This document shows, piece by piece, positions 45,461 to 54,341 of a DNA stretch of 64,000 nucleotides. Made by a program: the position numbers and the translations under genes. Positions within the stretch are counted from its first letter, which is position 1. Each line of letters begins with the position of its first letter. The notes under the pieces were generated by a model, which was not told where the DNA came from, did no database searches, and saw only the letters and a list, made by a program, of their open reading frames with translations. This stretch comes from Paractinoplanes ovalisporus (GTDB taxonomy: Bacteria > Actinomycetota > Actinomycetes > Mycobacteriales > Micromonosporaceae): positions 1 to 64,000 of the forward strand of contig NZ_JAENHP010000021.1 of the NCBI RefSeq assembly GCF_016834655.1. Reading direction: 5' to 3'.

Positions 45461-45478
45461 AATGCACCTCTGTCCACA
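45453..45478 (+). promoter_or_regulatory. Two DnaA-box-like sites upstream of comEA
   Basis: TTATCCACA at 45453-45461 is a perfect DnaA 9-mer. CTGTCCACA at 45470-45478 differs from the actinobacterial TTGTCCACA at one position. They are in the same orientation, 17 bp apart, between the prmC-like and comEA starts. One site overlaps the prmC-like start codon. DnaA binding is inference. Confidence 0.5.
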
Positions 45479-45508
45479 GGCGGCCGGCCGGAGATCGTCG
45501 TTTTCGCC

Positions 45509-45514
45509 TAGCTT
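45509..45514 (+). promoter_or_regulatory. -10 box TAGCTT of comEA
   Basis: TAGCTT is followed by 7 nt and GTG at 45522, so comEA-comEC mRNA is probably leaderless. Confidence 0.5.
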
Positions 45515-45521
45515 CCTGGTC

Positions 45522-47201
45522 GTGCGAGAGCGGAAACCCCCCGACGACGCCGCGGCGCAAAGGCTGCGGTCGGTGCTGGCCGATCAGGTACGCGACCGGC
45601 CGGCACCGGCCGCTTCCCGCGCAGCCCCATCCTTCCCCACCCCGTCCACCCCCACCGCGAGTGCCCCCGCTCCGTCTCCTTCCGGGCCGGGCGTTCCCGC
45701 TTGGCCCGGGCCGGGTTCTGACGTTTTGTCCCGGCCGGGTTCTGCCGCTTTGTCCGGGCCGGATCTCGCCGCTTTGTCCGGGCCGGGTTCTGCCGCGCCG
45801 CCTTACGCGGAAGGGCTGGGCGACCTGTCGGAGGTGGGCGATCCGTTGCGGTGGTCCGACATCATCTCGGCCTGGCCTGACGACGTGGACCTGGAGGCGG
45901 CGCCCAGCGCCGTGTTTCACCCACCCGGATCATCTGCACCCGAGCCGGTCCCGGCTGAGGGCTCTGCTGACCCGGGCGGCGAGCCGGAGGCTTACCGGCC
46001 AGGCTCCCCGTGGTCCACGCCGTCGGCTGCGGGCCTTGCACAAACCACGACCGCGCCGCCGATGACCGAGGCCGTTCCTGCCATGCCGTGGGCCGCCGCC
46101 GCGCCGACTGCGGTTGTGGCATCGCCGCCCCTGGTGGTGGCCTCCCGTTCAACGCCCGACATGGTGGCGGCGGGCGGCCGGGCCGGTGCGTTGCGGTCCA
46201 GTGCTCCGGAACCGTCGGGTGCGGCCGGCGTGCGGTCGGTCACCGGGGGTTATCCCGTGGTGTCGCCGGACGGGCTCGGCGGCTCTCATCTCGCTGACCT
46301 GATCCCGGAGACCGAGCCGCTCGCGGCGGCTGTGGGGAAGAGGCTGCCGCCGCCGGGGTGGGTTCGACCCGAAGGGGACGACCCCCATGCGTTTGATCGT
46401 CTGCCGGATGAGCCGCCGTCGGAGAGTTACGTGTTCGAACCGGAGCGCGACCGTTTCGCCCTCACCTCGTCGACTGTGGAGCAGGCGGAAGAACCGCCGG
46501 GGCTGAGCTCGGCCGGGGCCTTCGGCGGGGCGGGGGACGGTGGGCGGCGGTTCGGCATCACGGCCTTCGACCCGGGGCGGCGGGGTGTGCGGGCGCTGGC
46601 TGCGGTGGCCGCGGTCGTGATCGTCATCGCGGCGGTGCTCGCCTGGCGGGCGCGACCCCGTGTTGATCCGGTCGCGCCGCCACCCCTGAACGCGGTCGAG
46701 ACCAGCGACGGCGACCAGGGCGATGAGCCGGTGGCGGTGCGCGGCTCGGCGTCGGCCGCAACCGAGGTCGTGGTCGCGGTCGGTGGCAAGGTGCGCAAGC
46801 CGGGACTGGTCCGGCTGGCCCTCGGCGCCCGCGTGGCCGATGCCCTGACCGCAGCGGGCGGCGCCGAGCCGGGTGTGGATGTGGCGATGCTGAACCTCGC
46901 CCGCAAGGTCGTGGACGGCGAACTGATCATGGTCGGCGTCACGCCTTCTCCGGGGCAGGTGTTCCCGACCGGCCCGGCCGCCCCGACCGCGGGCGCCGCC
47001 GGTGCGGGCGGCCTGGTCAACCTGAACACGGCGACCCTGGCCGACCTCGACACCCTCCCCGGCGTGGGCCCTGTGCTCGCCCAGCGCATCCTCGACGCGC
47101 GAGAGGCCCAGGGCGGTTTCCAGGCCGTCACCGACCTCCGCAAGGTCGACGGCATCGGCGACGCCCGGTACGAGCAGTTGAAAGACCTGGTCACGGTATG
47201 A
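45522..47201 (+). CDS. comEA: ComEA-like helix-hairpin-helix DNA-binding protein
   Basis: The 559-residue protein has a disordered Pro/Ala/Gly/Ser-rich N-terminus (about 350 residues) with four 8-residue repeats. One transmembrane helix follows at about 353-376, then an SLBB domain (about 415-475, VAVGGKVRKPGLVRL) and two helix-hairpin-helix motifs at the C-terminus (VNLNTATLADLDTLPGVGP and VDGIGDARYEQL). ComEA binds incoming double-stranded DNA outside the membrane. The usual length is 200-300 residues, so the N-terminal arm is greatly expanded. The stop overlaps the comEC start. Confidence 0.93.
   Translation: MRERKPPDDAAAQRLRSVLADQVRDRPAPAASRAAPSFPTPSTPTASAPAPSPSGPGVPAWPGPGSDVLSRPGSAALSGPDLAALSGPGSAAPPYAEGLGDLSEVGDPLRWSDIISAWPDDVDLEAAPSAVFHPPGSSAPEPVPAEGSADPGGEPEAYRPGSPWSTPSAAGLAQTTTAPPMTEAVPAMPWAAAAPTAVVASPPLVVASRSTPDMVAAGGRAGALRSSAPEPSGAAGVRSVTGGYPVVSPDGLGGSHLADLIPETEPLAAAVGKRLPPPGWVRPEGDDPHAFDRLPDEPPSESYVFEPERDRFALTSSTVEQAEEPPGLSSAGAFGGAGDGGRRFGITAFDPGRRGVRALAAVAAVVIVIAAVLAWRARPRVDPVAPPPLNAVETSDGDQGDEPVAVRGSASAATEVVVAVGGKVRKPGLVRLALGARVADALTAAGGAEPGVDVAMLNLARKVVDGELIMVGVTPSPGQVFPTGPAAPTAGAAGAGGLVNLNTATLADLDTLPGVGPVLAQRILDAREAQGGFQAVTDLRKVDGIGDARYEQLKDLVTV
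45708..45803. repeat. 24-bp tandem repeat, four copies, inside comEA
   Basis: Four 24-bp units at 45708, 45732, 45756 and 45780 encode 8-residue blocks of the type GPGSAALS. The frame is kept. Confidence 0.85.
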
Positions 47202-49951
47202 ACTCGCCCCGCCCTGGCGCCGCGGACCCGGCCGCCTCGAAGACGGCCCGGTCGGAGGCGCCGCCGGACCTGCGGCTGGCGGGGTTCGCGGTCGCGGTCT
47301 GGCTTTCGGCGCTCGCTGCCCTGTATCTCTCCGCGCGTTCGGGGATCCTGCTCGGCGCGGGCGCAGCGGTTCTCGCGGTTGCGCTGGCGGGCCTGCTGAG
47401 ACGCACCCGGCCGGACGGCGATGAGCCTGGCGAGCCGTTCGCGGGCGGCGCGCATCCGGGAAGTCGGTCGGACGGTGACTGGGCTGCGGCCGGCCAGTCG
47501 TTTGCGGGCGGCGCGCATCCGGGTGGCGGTGCGGCCGATCGGGGGACTCCGGACGCGGCGACTGGGCGTGAGCCGGCATCGGGTCACGTGGAGACGGCGC
47601 CGGCGGGTCGCGCGGGCGTGCGGACTTGGGGTCTCGACCGTACGGGAAGGTCTGTCGGCCTCGGGGAACGGCGGCGCGCGAGTGCAGCGGGGCCAGGTCG
47701 GGGAGGGCGCGGAACTGCTGGAGCGCGTCGGGGCCGTGGCGTGGCCGGGGAGGGGCCGGCTGGTGGTGGGCCGGGGTGGGTTCGGGGTGTGCGCTGGGTT
47801 TTTGTGGCCGTGCTTCTGGGGGTGGCCTGTGGCGCGGTCGCTACGGGGGTGCGGGTGGGTGTGCGGGAGTCGGGGGTTCTGCGGGAGCTGGTGGAAGCGG
47901 GGGATCCGGTGTGGATGGACCTCGTGATCCGGGACGATCCGCGGGCTCTTCGGGGTGTGGTGGGGAAGCCGCCCACCTACATCGTGGCGGTCGATCTGAA
48001 AGGGGTGCGGGCCGAGGGGGAACCGGGGGTGCGGTTGTCGGCCCGCGCGCTGGTGCTGGGAAGCGACCGTGGGTGGCTGGGGCTCCTGCCGGGGCAGCGG
48101 GTCACCGCCACGGGAAAGCTCCTGCCGCCGCGTGGTGGGGATCTGCGGGCTGTGGTGGCGTCCGTGCGGGGAGCGCCGGTGCTGGTGGGGCGGGCCTCGT
48201 GGGCGCAGCGGGCGGCGGGCACGCTGCGTACGGGGCTTCAGCGCGCCTGTAAACCGTTGCCGGATCTGCCCGGTGGGCTGCTCCCGGGGCTGGTGGTGGG
48301 GGACACGAGCCGGCTCGATCCGGCGCTCGAGGAGGACTTCCGGATGACCGGCATGACCCACCTCAACGCCGTGTCGGGGGCGAACGTGGCGATCGTGCTG
48401 GGGGTGGTGCTGTTCGCGGTGCGACGGACCCGGGCCGGGCCGGTCGTGACCGCGCTGATCTGTGCGGTGACGCTGGTGGGGTTCGTGATCCTGGCGCGGC
48501 CCTCGCCGAGCGTGGTGCGGGCCGCCGCGATGGGAGCGATCGGGTTGATCGGGCTGGCGTCGGGTCGGCGGCGGGTCGCTCTGCCGGCGCTGGCGGCGGG
48601 CGTGGCCGTGCTGGTTCTGGTCGATCCGGAACTGGCCTCGGACATCGGGTTCGCGTTGTCGGTGCTGGCCACCTCGGGGTTGTTGCTGCTGGCGCCGGTC
48701 TGGCGGGACGGGTTGCGCGCCCGCGGGTGGCCCCCGGGAGCGGCCGAGGCGCTGGCCGTGCCGGCGGCGGCGCAGGTCGCTTGCGGGCCGGTGGTCGCGG
48801 GGCTGTCGGGGACGATCAGCATCGTGGCCATCCCGGCCAACCTGCTGGCGGTCCCGGCGATCGCGCCGGCGACGCTGCTCGGGGTCACGGCGGCGGTCAT
48901 CTCGCCGGTGTGGCCGACGGGGGCCGAGTTCGCGGCCTGGCTCGGGCACTGGCCGGCGCAGTGGCTGGTGCTGGTCGCCACCTACGGGGCCCGGGTGCCC
49001 GCCGGTGCGCTGCCCTGGCCGGGCGGGCTCACCGGGGCCCTGCTGCTCGCGGTGATCACCGTGGGGTTGCTGTTCGCCACGCGCCGGCCGCTGATCCGCA
49101 AGCTGGTCACGGTGGTGGCGCTGGGTGGAGTGCTCGGCGCTCTGCCCGTACGGCTTCTCGCCTCGGGCTGGCCACCCCCGGGCTGGCTGGTCGTGGCGTG
49201 CGCGGTGGGCCAGGGAGACGCGGTGGTCCTGCCGGCGGGGGCCGGGCGCGCGGTTGTCGTCGACGCCGGGCCCGAGCCGAACGCCGTCGACCACTGCCTG
49301 CGCCGCCTGGGGGTGCGGCAGGTGGTGCTGTTCGTGGTCAGCCACTTCCACGTGGATCACATCGGCGGGGTGGCGGGCGTGTTCCGGGGGCGGGACGTCC
49401 GGGCGGTGGTCGGACCCGACTGGCCGGATCCACCGGCCGGCCGAGCGGCCGTGGCCGACGCCGCGGGCCGGGTTGTCGTGCGTGCGGTGGGGCCCGGGTG
49501 GGCGTACGAAATCGGAAATTTGCGCCTGACCGTGCTCGGGCCGGTGGAGCCGCTGCGGGGCACGAACTCCGACCCGAACAACAACTCGCTGGTGGTGCGG
49601 GCCGAAGTGGACGGGCGGACGGTGCTGCTGCCGGGCGACGCCGAGACCGAGGAGCAGGAGGACATGCTCGCGCATCTGGGGGCGGGCGCGATCCGGGCCG
49701 ACGTGCTCAAGGTGGCCCACCATGGGTCGAGTTACCAGTCGCCGCGGTTTCTCGACGAGATCCGGCCGTCGGTGGCGCTGGTGTCGGTCGGGGCCGGCAA
49801 CGACTACGGCCATCCGAACGGGGCGCTGGTGGCGCGGCTGGCCCGTGGCGGGGCGCGGGTGATGCGTACGGATCAATCGGGTGACCTGGCGGCCGTCGCC
49901 ACCGGACGCGGTCTGGCCGTCGTCGCGCGCGGCGACCCACCGGCCCCGTGA
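47198..49951 (+). CDS. comEC: ComEC/Rec2-family DNA uptake channel
   Basis: The 917-residue polytopic membrane protein carries single-stranded DNA into the cell in competent bacteria. Two N-terminal helices come first. Then a Gly/Ala/Arg-rich insert (about 70-185) holds two FAGGAHPG copies. The competence domain follows (TGMTHLNAVSGANVAIVLG), then several helices, and a C-terminal metallo-beta-lactamase domain with SHFHVDHIGG at about 711-720 and AHHGSSYQSP. Length exceeds the common 700-800 because of the insert. It overlaps comEA by 4 nt and the order comEA-comEC-holA is as in mycobacteria. Confidence 0.93.
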   Translation: MNSPRPGAADPAASKTARSEAPPDLRLAGFAVAVWLSALAALYLSARSGILLGAGAAVLAVALAGLLRRTRPDGDEPGEPFAGGAHPGSRSDGDWAAAGQSFAGGAHPGGGAADRGTPDAATGREPASGHVETAPAGRAGVRTWGLDRTGRSVGLGERRRASAAGPGRGGRGTAGARRGRGVAGEGPAGGGPGWVRGVRWVFVAVLLGVACGAVATGVRVGVRESGVLRELVEAGDPVWMDLVIRDDPRALRGVVGKPPTYIVAVDLKGVRAEGEPGVRLSARALVLGSDRGWLGLLPGQRVTATGKLLPPRGGDLRAVVASVRGAPVLVGRASWAQRAAGTLRTGLQRACKPLPDLPGGLLPGLVVGDTSRLDPALEEDFRMTGMTHLNAVSGANVAIVLGVVLFAVRRTRAGPVVTALICAVTLVGFVILARPSPSVVRAAAMGAIGLIGLASGRRRVALPALAAGVAVLVLVDPELASDIGFALSVLATSGLLLLAPVWRDGLRARGWPPGAAEALAVPAAAQVACGPVVAGLSGTISIVAIPANLLAVPAIAPATLLGVTAAVISPVWPTGAEFAAWLGHWPAQWLVLVATYGARVPAGALPWPGGLTGALLLAVITVGLLFATRRPLIRKLVTVVALGGVLGALPVRLLASGWPPPGWLVVACAVGQGDAVVLPAGAGRAVVVDAGPEPNAVDHCLRRLGVRQVVLFVVSHFHVDHIGGVAGVFRGRDVRAVVGPDWPDPPAGRAAVADAAGRVVVRAVGPGWAYEIGNLRLTVLGPVEPLRGTNSDPNNNSLVVRAEVDGRTVLLPGDAETEEQEDMLAHLGAGAIRADVLKVAHHGSSYQSPRFLDEIRPSVALVSVGAGNDYGHPNGALVARLARGGARVMRTDQSGDLAAVATGRGLAVVARGDPPAP

Positions 49952-50051
49952 TCGGCGGCATTCGCGCGTGATGACCGATCCATGCCGGGCACGGATGTGG
50001 GTAGAGGCCGCATGGCGCCGGCCGGCCTGAGCTGTGATCGACAATGCGGGG

Positions 50052-50786
50052 ATGGAGCGCGTGACGATCAGGGCGGGTGGGGTTCGGCTGCGGCCGTTCG
50101 TGGAGAGCGACATTCCCTGGGTGTACGAGGTGTCGCTCGATCCGCTGGTGCAGAAGTACCTGCAGATTCCGCTGCCGTACCAGTACTCCGACGCCGAGTT
50201 CTTCGTCCGCGAGATGGCGATCGCGGCGTGGGACGACGGCAGCCGGGCCGAGTTCGTGATCGAGCCGGCCGACGGGGATGTGCGGGTCGAGAGCGAAGCC
50301 GTGGCCGGCGCCGACGGAGGCTCGCGGGGTGGGTCGGGTCTTGATCGGGCGGGAGCTGCGCAGGACGGTGGTTCGCGGTCCGGTCTTGATCCGGCGGCTG
50401 CGCCGTTCGGTGGCTTGTCGGTCGGGGCCGCTTTTGATCGGGCGGCGGCTGTGCGGAACGGTGGCTCGCGGCTTGGGCGGGTCGGGTTCGGGCTTGATCG
50501 GGCGGGGGCGGCGCAGATCGGCTACTGGATGGACCCGGCTGCTCGGGGGCGGGGCGTGGCTACTGCCGCCGTACGGGCGTTGTGTGGGTGGGGGTTCGAC
50601 ACGCTCGGGCTCGGGTTGGTCGAATGGCGGGCCGAAGTGGGCAACCACGCGTCGCGGCGGGTGGCGGAGAAGGCCGGGTTCCGGGTCGAGGCGACGCTGC
50701 GGCAGCGGCTGGTGCATCGGGGCGTCCGGGTGGACGCCTGGATCGGGTCGATGGTGCCGTCGGAGCTGCCGACACGCCCGGGTTAG
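50052..50786 (+). CDS. GNAT-family acetyltransferase with repeat insertion
   Basis: The 244-residue protein reads as a RimJ/RimL-type GNAT at both ends: VTIRAGGVRLRPFVESDIPW near the start, and IGYWMDPAARGRGVATAAV and NHASRRVAEKAGF later. Between about residues 83 and 163 lies a Gly/Ala/Ser/Asp-rich insertion made of imperfect GGSR-x-GLDRAGAAQ-type units. It sits where the fold normally has a short turn between strands. The domain may tolerate it as an exposed loop. ATG at 50052 follows GACAAT-N6, a leaderless-type promoter; an ATG at 50034 would add six residues. Confidence 0.82.
   Translation: MERVTIRAGGVRLRPFVESDIPWVYEVSLDPLVQKYLQIPLPYQYSDAEFFVREMAIAAWDDGSRAEFVIEPADGDVRVESEAVAGADGGSRGGSGLDRAGAAQDGGSRSGLDPAAAPFGGLSVGAAFDRAAAVRNGGSRLGRVGFGLDRAGAAQIGYWMDPAARGRGVATAAVRALCGWGFDTLGLGLVEWRAEVGNHASRRVAEKAGFRVEATLRQRLVHRGVRVDAWIGSMVPSELPTRPG
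50280..50518. repeat. Imperfect in-frame repeat inside the GNAT gene
   Basis: Three or four degenerate units share GGTGGYTCGCGG and GGTCTTGATCGGGCGG-type segments, about 55-85 bp apart. They encode the Gly/Asp/Ala-rich insertion that interrupts the acetyltransferase fold. Confidence 0.65.
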
Positions 50787-50994
50787 CCCGTTCAGTCAGA
50801 ACTTGTACCGGACGATGCGGGTCGATGGCCGATCGAGTCGTGTTGTCCGGATGATCAGACATCCAGCCTGATCGAGGCCCGGGCGGCGGCTCGGAGGCAT
50901 GGCCCAGCGCCGATATGTCTGCTTTCGCATTCCCTGATCCACAAGTCTGCGCTAAGGAGTGAGCCTCGCGGAAACGTCAGCCCTTCGTGCAACG

Positions 50995-51978
50995 ATGTTG
51001 GGCGTGAACACCGCGCCTCCCGCCCCGTTGCTGCTCGTCCAAGGCGATGAGGAGCTGCTCGCCGCACGCGCGGTCACGGCCGCCGTCGACGACGCGCGGG
51101 CCGCGGATCCCGGGGCCGACGTCCGGGAATACGAGGGGGGCGTGCTCACGGCCGGCGAAGTCGCCGAGATGCTGAGCCCGTCACTTTTCGGCGGGCGGCG
51201 CGTTCTGGTGCTCCGCAGTGGGCAGGATGCCAAGAAAGACCTGATCACGGCCCTGTTGGCCTATGCGAAGAACCCCGACCCCGACGTCACGCTGATCGTC
51301 ACGCACCTGGGCGGGGCCAAGGGCAAGGCCCTGGCCGACGGATTGCGCTCGGCCGGCGCCACCGTCGTGCCCGCCGCGAAGCTCAAGGGCGACCGCGAGC
51401 GGATCGCGTTCGTGCGTGACGAGTTCCGGCGCAACGGCGGCAAGTGCGACGAAGCGGCCGCTTCCGCGCTGCTCGCCTCGGTCGGGAACGACCTGCGGGA
51501 GATCGCCGCCGCCTGTTCACAGCTGCTCGCCGACACCGACGGCAAGATCACCGAGGCGGTCGTCGCGCGTTACTACCGGGGCCGGGCCGAGGTCAGCGGG
51601 TTCACGGTGGCCGACGCGGCCATGATCGGCGACGTGCCGGGGGCGCTCGAGGCGCTGCGGTGGGCGCTGCACGTCGGCGTCGACCCGGTGCCCATCGCCG
51701 ACGCGATCGCGGACGGGGTGCGTACGGTGGCGAAGGTCGCCTCGGCCGGGCGCGGAAACCCGTACCAGATGGCCAGCTCGCTCGGCATGCCCGCGTGGAA
51801 GATCCAGCGCGCCCAGGAACGCAGCCGGGGCTGGACACCCGAGGGACTGGTCGACGCCATGCGTGCGGCCGCCGAATGCAACGCGGCGGTCAAGGGCGGG
51901 GCCGAAGACCGTGGGTTCGCGCTCGAACAGGCCGTCTTCGCGGTGGCCGCCGCCCGCCGCACGGGTGGGGCACGATGA
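50995..51978 (+). CDS. holA: DNA polymerase III subunit delta
   Basis: HolA opens the sliding clamp as part of the clamp loader. The 327-residue protein starts the family with PLLLVQGDEELLAARAV and has SLFGGRRVLVLRSG, GNDLREIAAACSQL and a C-terminal collar domain. Alternative in-frame starts are GTG at 50959 (AAGGAG overlaps it, so spacing is poor) and GTG at 51004. I report ATG 50995 with moderate certainty. It lies between comEC and rpsT as in mycobacteria. The 208 nt before it hold no gene I can support. Confidence 0.92.
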   Translation: MLGVNTAPPAPLLLVQGDEELLAARAVTAAVDDARAADPGADVREYEGGVLTAGEVAEMLSPSLFGGRRVLVLRSGQDAKKDLITALLAYAKNPDPDVTLIVTHLGGAKGKALADGLRSAGATVVPAAKLKGDRERIAFVRDEFRRNGGKCDEAAASALLASVGNDLREIAAACSQLLADTDGKITEAVVARYYRGRAEVSGFTVADAAMIGDVPGALEALRWALHVGVDPVPIADAIADGVRTVAKVASAGRGNPYQMASSLGMPAWKIQRAQERSRGWTPEGLVDAMRAAAECNAAVKGGAEDRGFALEQAVFAVAAARRTGGAR

Positions 51979-52439
51979 GCCCGGCCCGCCGGCCCGCGCC
52001 GGCCGAGATGGTGGGGCACCGGCCGCTGTATGCCCGCATGCTGCGCCTGAAGTACCTGACGCCCAGCGGGTTCCTCTGCTTCGTGTTCCTCGAAGGGGCG
52101 GTCGCGCTCGGCATCCTGCTCGCCCTGGCCGAGCTGGTGAGCTGGTGGGGCGTGATCGTGCTGCCGGCCACGGTCGCCATCATGGTCAAGCTCAACGACG
52201 TGATCGCCGGGGCGCTGACCCCGCCGCCCGCGGTCGCGGTGGCCGGGCGGCCGCTGATGGAGCACGCGCGGCCGACGGCCGGTGCCGAGCGTTCGGTGCG
52301 GTCGTCCGACGAGGCGACGACCCGCCTGCCGGGGATGGTCAGCCGGGAGCAGGGCGCCCCGATCAAGCGGCCCTGGGTCGAGCGGGCCGAGGCGCAGCAG
52401 CAGTGGCTCCGCCAGTCCGCGACGCGCCGCTACGAATAG
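51975..52439 (+). CDS. Small membrane protein of unknown function
   Basis: The 154-residue protein starts at an ATG overlapping the holA stop (ATGA). It has two transmembrane helices at about 35-53 and 57-75 (FLCFVFLEGAVALGILLALA begins the first). A hydrophilic C-terminal half follows, ending in KRPWVERAEAQQQW. I do not recognise the family. Coupling to holA suggests coexpression, but no functional link is known. Confidence 0.78.
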   Translation: MSPARRPAPAEMVGHRPLYARMLRLKYLTPSGFLCFVFLEGAVALGILLALAELVSWWGVIVLPATVAIMVKLNDVIAGALTPPPAVAVAGRPLMEHARPTAGAERSVRSSDEATTRLPGMVSREQGAPIKRPWVERAEAQQQWLRQSATRRYE

Positions 52440-52843
52440 CGCTCCGGCGCCGGTCCTCGCTGTTGGTGTCGTTCGCGGCGTGGGGATCGCCCGTCAGCGC
52501 GGTCCGGCCTGGCCGCCATGGGCCCTTTCTGTGGCGGGCCATGCTTGGCGCTGTTGCTGAACATGGCCGGCTGGGCTGATTCAGTGCTGGTGAACCGGTC
52601 GGTCGGGTTGTTGGGGTCTCGCGTTCGTGCTGGTCGTGGACGGCGGCCCTGATAACCCACGGCAGCACGACCGGGTGCGGGTTCCGGGCGACGGCCCAGC
52701 GCTCGTGTGCAGCCCAGCAGCTGTGCGGCGGGCGCGGCTGACCCCCCCCGTACGGGAAAGGGGGTGCGATTCTCTCGACAAGGCCGCACGTGATGGTCAT
52801 GGCCGTGATCGATGCCGGCGTTGACGCTCACATGCGGGAAGCA
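52440..52843. other. Intergenic region without a supportable gene
   Basis: About 400 bases separate the small membrane gene from the rpsT terminator. Reading frames on both strands are Arg/Pro-rich without motifs or ribosome binding sites. A run of C followed by GTACGGGAAAGGGGG at about 52742-52763 can form a hairpin. I see nothing else in it. Confidence 0.5.
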
Positions 52844-52896
52844 CAAAACCCGGGCACCGATGCGAGCCTGTGGAAGCTCGGCGATGCCCGGGGTTT
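52844..52896 (-). terminator. Terminator of rpsT
   Basis: On the minus strand AAACCCCGGGCA pairs with TGCCCGGGTTTT, with an inner CCGAGC/GCTCG stem, shortly after the rpsT stop. The stem ends in a T-rich stretch. Confidence 0.75.
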
Positions 52897-52912
52897 GGGG
52901 ACTGCTCTGGGG

Positions 52913-53179
52913 TCAGGCAGACAGCGACGCGACGTGCTTGGCGATCGCCGACTTGCGGTTGGCCGCCTGGTTCTTGTGGATGACGCCCTTGCTCGCGGCC
53001 TTGTCCAGCTGACGAGAGGCGTCACGCAGCAGCGTCGTCGCGGTCTCCGTGTCGCCGGCCGCGCTCGCCTCGTGGAGCTTGCGGATCACGGTCTTCAGCG
53101 ACGACTTGACCGACTTGTTGCGCAGACGGGCCTTCTCGTTCTGCCGGTTGCGCTTGATCTGGGACTTGATGTTCGCCAC
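52913..53179 (-). CDS. rpsT: 30S ribosomal protein S20
   Basis: The 88-residue basic helical protein starts MANIKSQIKRNRQNEKAR and has RKLHEASAAGD and VIHKNQAANRKSAIAKHV. S20 is an early-binding 16S rRNA protein. It is on the strand opposite to holA, as is usual in actinobacteria, and ends in a strong terminator. Confidence 0.98.
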   Translation of the reverse strand: MANIKSQIKRNRQNEKARLRNKSVKSSLKTVIRKLHEASAAGDTETATTLLRDASRQLDKAASKGVIHKNQAANRKSAIAKHVASLSA

Positions 53180-53318
53180 GCGACAGCCTTGTCCTGACTA
53201 GGTGTTCGGAAATGGTCTCAGCGGGATGCTCACCACCGCGGCTCTCACCAGGGGCTGTTCACCACACGCGATGAACCAGACTACCAGCACCCCCGCGAGC
53301 CGCCAAAACGAGGCCGAA

Positions 53319-54287
53319 TCACCATCCGCGGCGGTCGGCCAGCCAGGCCAAGGCCTGCTCCCCGCTGAACCGCTGATGCTGCCGGCTGTGCGGCGACGCG
53401 CTGCTGGGCCCGCCGTCCGCCCGGACCAGCCAGTATCCGGCCAGCGCGGCCAGGGCGCCGTCCACGCCCTCGGTGGGGGCGTTCCAGTCCGCGAGGTACG
53501 CATCGGCGTCGAGCCCGCTCGCGAACGCGGTGACCAGCAGCGTCACCGTGTCGAACCAGGGTGCGCCCAGGGTGGGCCAGGTCCAGTCGCAGAGGCGGGC
53601 GCGGCCCGAGCGATCGATCATGACGTTGTCGATCCGCAGGTCACCGTGCATGAACGCGTCGCCCGCGGCCAGATCGGGGAGCTCCTGCTCGAGGCGGGCC
53701 AGGTGAGCCAGCCGGGTCGGCGCGACCGTGCCATGAGTCGTACGGGGCATGGGCTCGCGGCCTGCCGCTATCTCGGACCACCAGGACATTTCGCCCCGCA
53801 GGATCTCGGGCAGCGGCGGCACGCCGACCTCGAGCAGGTCGCGGCTCGGCGTGGCGAGGGCCTCGGCCGCGGTCGACCAGGCGTTCAGGGCCGCCTCCAG
53901 CTCCGGCGGTGACCAGGGGAGAGCGGGTACGTGGCCGTTCACGGCCTCGAGACACAGGACAAAATAGTCCGATTCGATCATCGTCCAGAGGGGGCGGGGT
54001 GCGGCCACCTCCGTGGGCAGGTGCGACGTGATGTACGCCTCACGGGCGTACCAGTCGGAGGTCGGCTCCTTGAGGGGCGCAGCCTTGACGAAACCGGTCA
54101 ATCCGGACGACGTCGTGAGGACCGCGGCGAAGGCCCGGGTGAAGCCGCCGCCGGCGCTGCGGACGTCGGCCACGGGCGCGCCCAGACGAGCGGCGACGGC
54201 TTGCCGCAGGCTCTCCGGCAGATCGGACCATTCCGGACGTACGGCGGTAGCGCCGTACGGCACTTCGGGAAGCGAAATCGACCGCAC
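53319..54287 (-). CDS. Aminoglycoside phosphotransferase-family protein
   Basis: The 322-residue protein has an APH/choline-kinase fold: a first lobe with SAGGGFTRAFAAVL, the catalytic loop HGDLRIDNVMID and the metal site LCDWTWP. Substrates of this family range from antibiotics to small metabolites, so resistance should not be assumed. GTG at 54287 is chosen because similarity starts soon after it; CAGGAT-N6 precedes it. It is divergent from the DUF4240 gene with 54 bp between starts. Confidence 0.85.
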   Translation of the reverse strand: MRSISLPEVPYGATAVRPEWSDLPESLRQAVAARLGAPVADVRSAGGGFTRAFAAVLTTSSGLTGFVKAAPLKEPTSDWYAREAYITSHLPTEVAAPRPLWTMIESDYFVLCLEAVNGHVPALPWSPPELEAALNAWSTAAEALATPSRDLLEVGVPPLPEILRGEMSWWSEIAAGREPMPRTTHGTVAPTRLAHLARLEQELPDLAAGDAFMHGDLRIDNVMIDRSGRARLCDWTWPTLGAPWFDTVTLLVTAFASGLDADAYLADWNAPTEGVDGALAALAGYWLVRADGGPSSASPHSRQHQRFSGEQALAWLADRRGW

Positions 54288-54341
54288 CGTCCCATCCTGC
54301 CCTCCCGGGTTTTGTCGTACCCCACTGGCAGGATCCTCGGC

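Noticed and set aside
46427..50113. 1228-codon open frame on the minus strand
   Set aside because: It is the antisense of comEA and comEC. High GC at third codon positions opens long shadow frames; the product is Arg/Pro/His-rich with no motif, while the plus-strand genes have clear domains.
52363..52800. 145-codon open frame on the minus strand between the holA-linked gene and rpsT
   Set aside because: It overlaps the 3' end of the small membrane gene, has no start signal, and its composition is that of non-coding GC-rich DNA.
53319..54287. Antibiotic-resistance aminoglycoside kinase
   Set aside because: Only the general APH fold is visible. The family includes many metabolic kinases and the context is housekeeping, so a resistance call is not justified.
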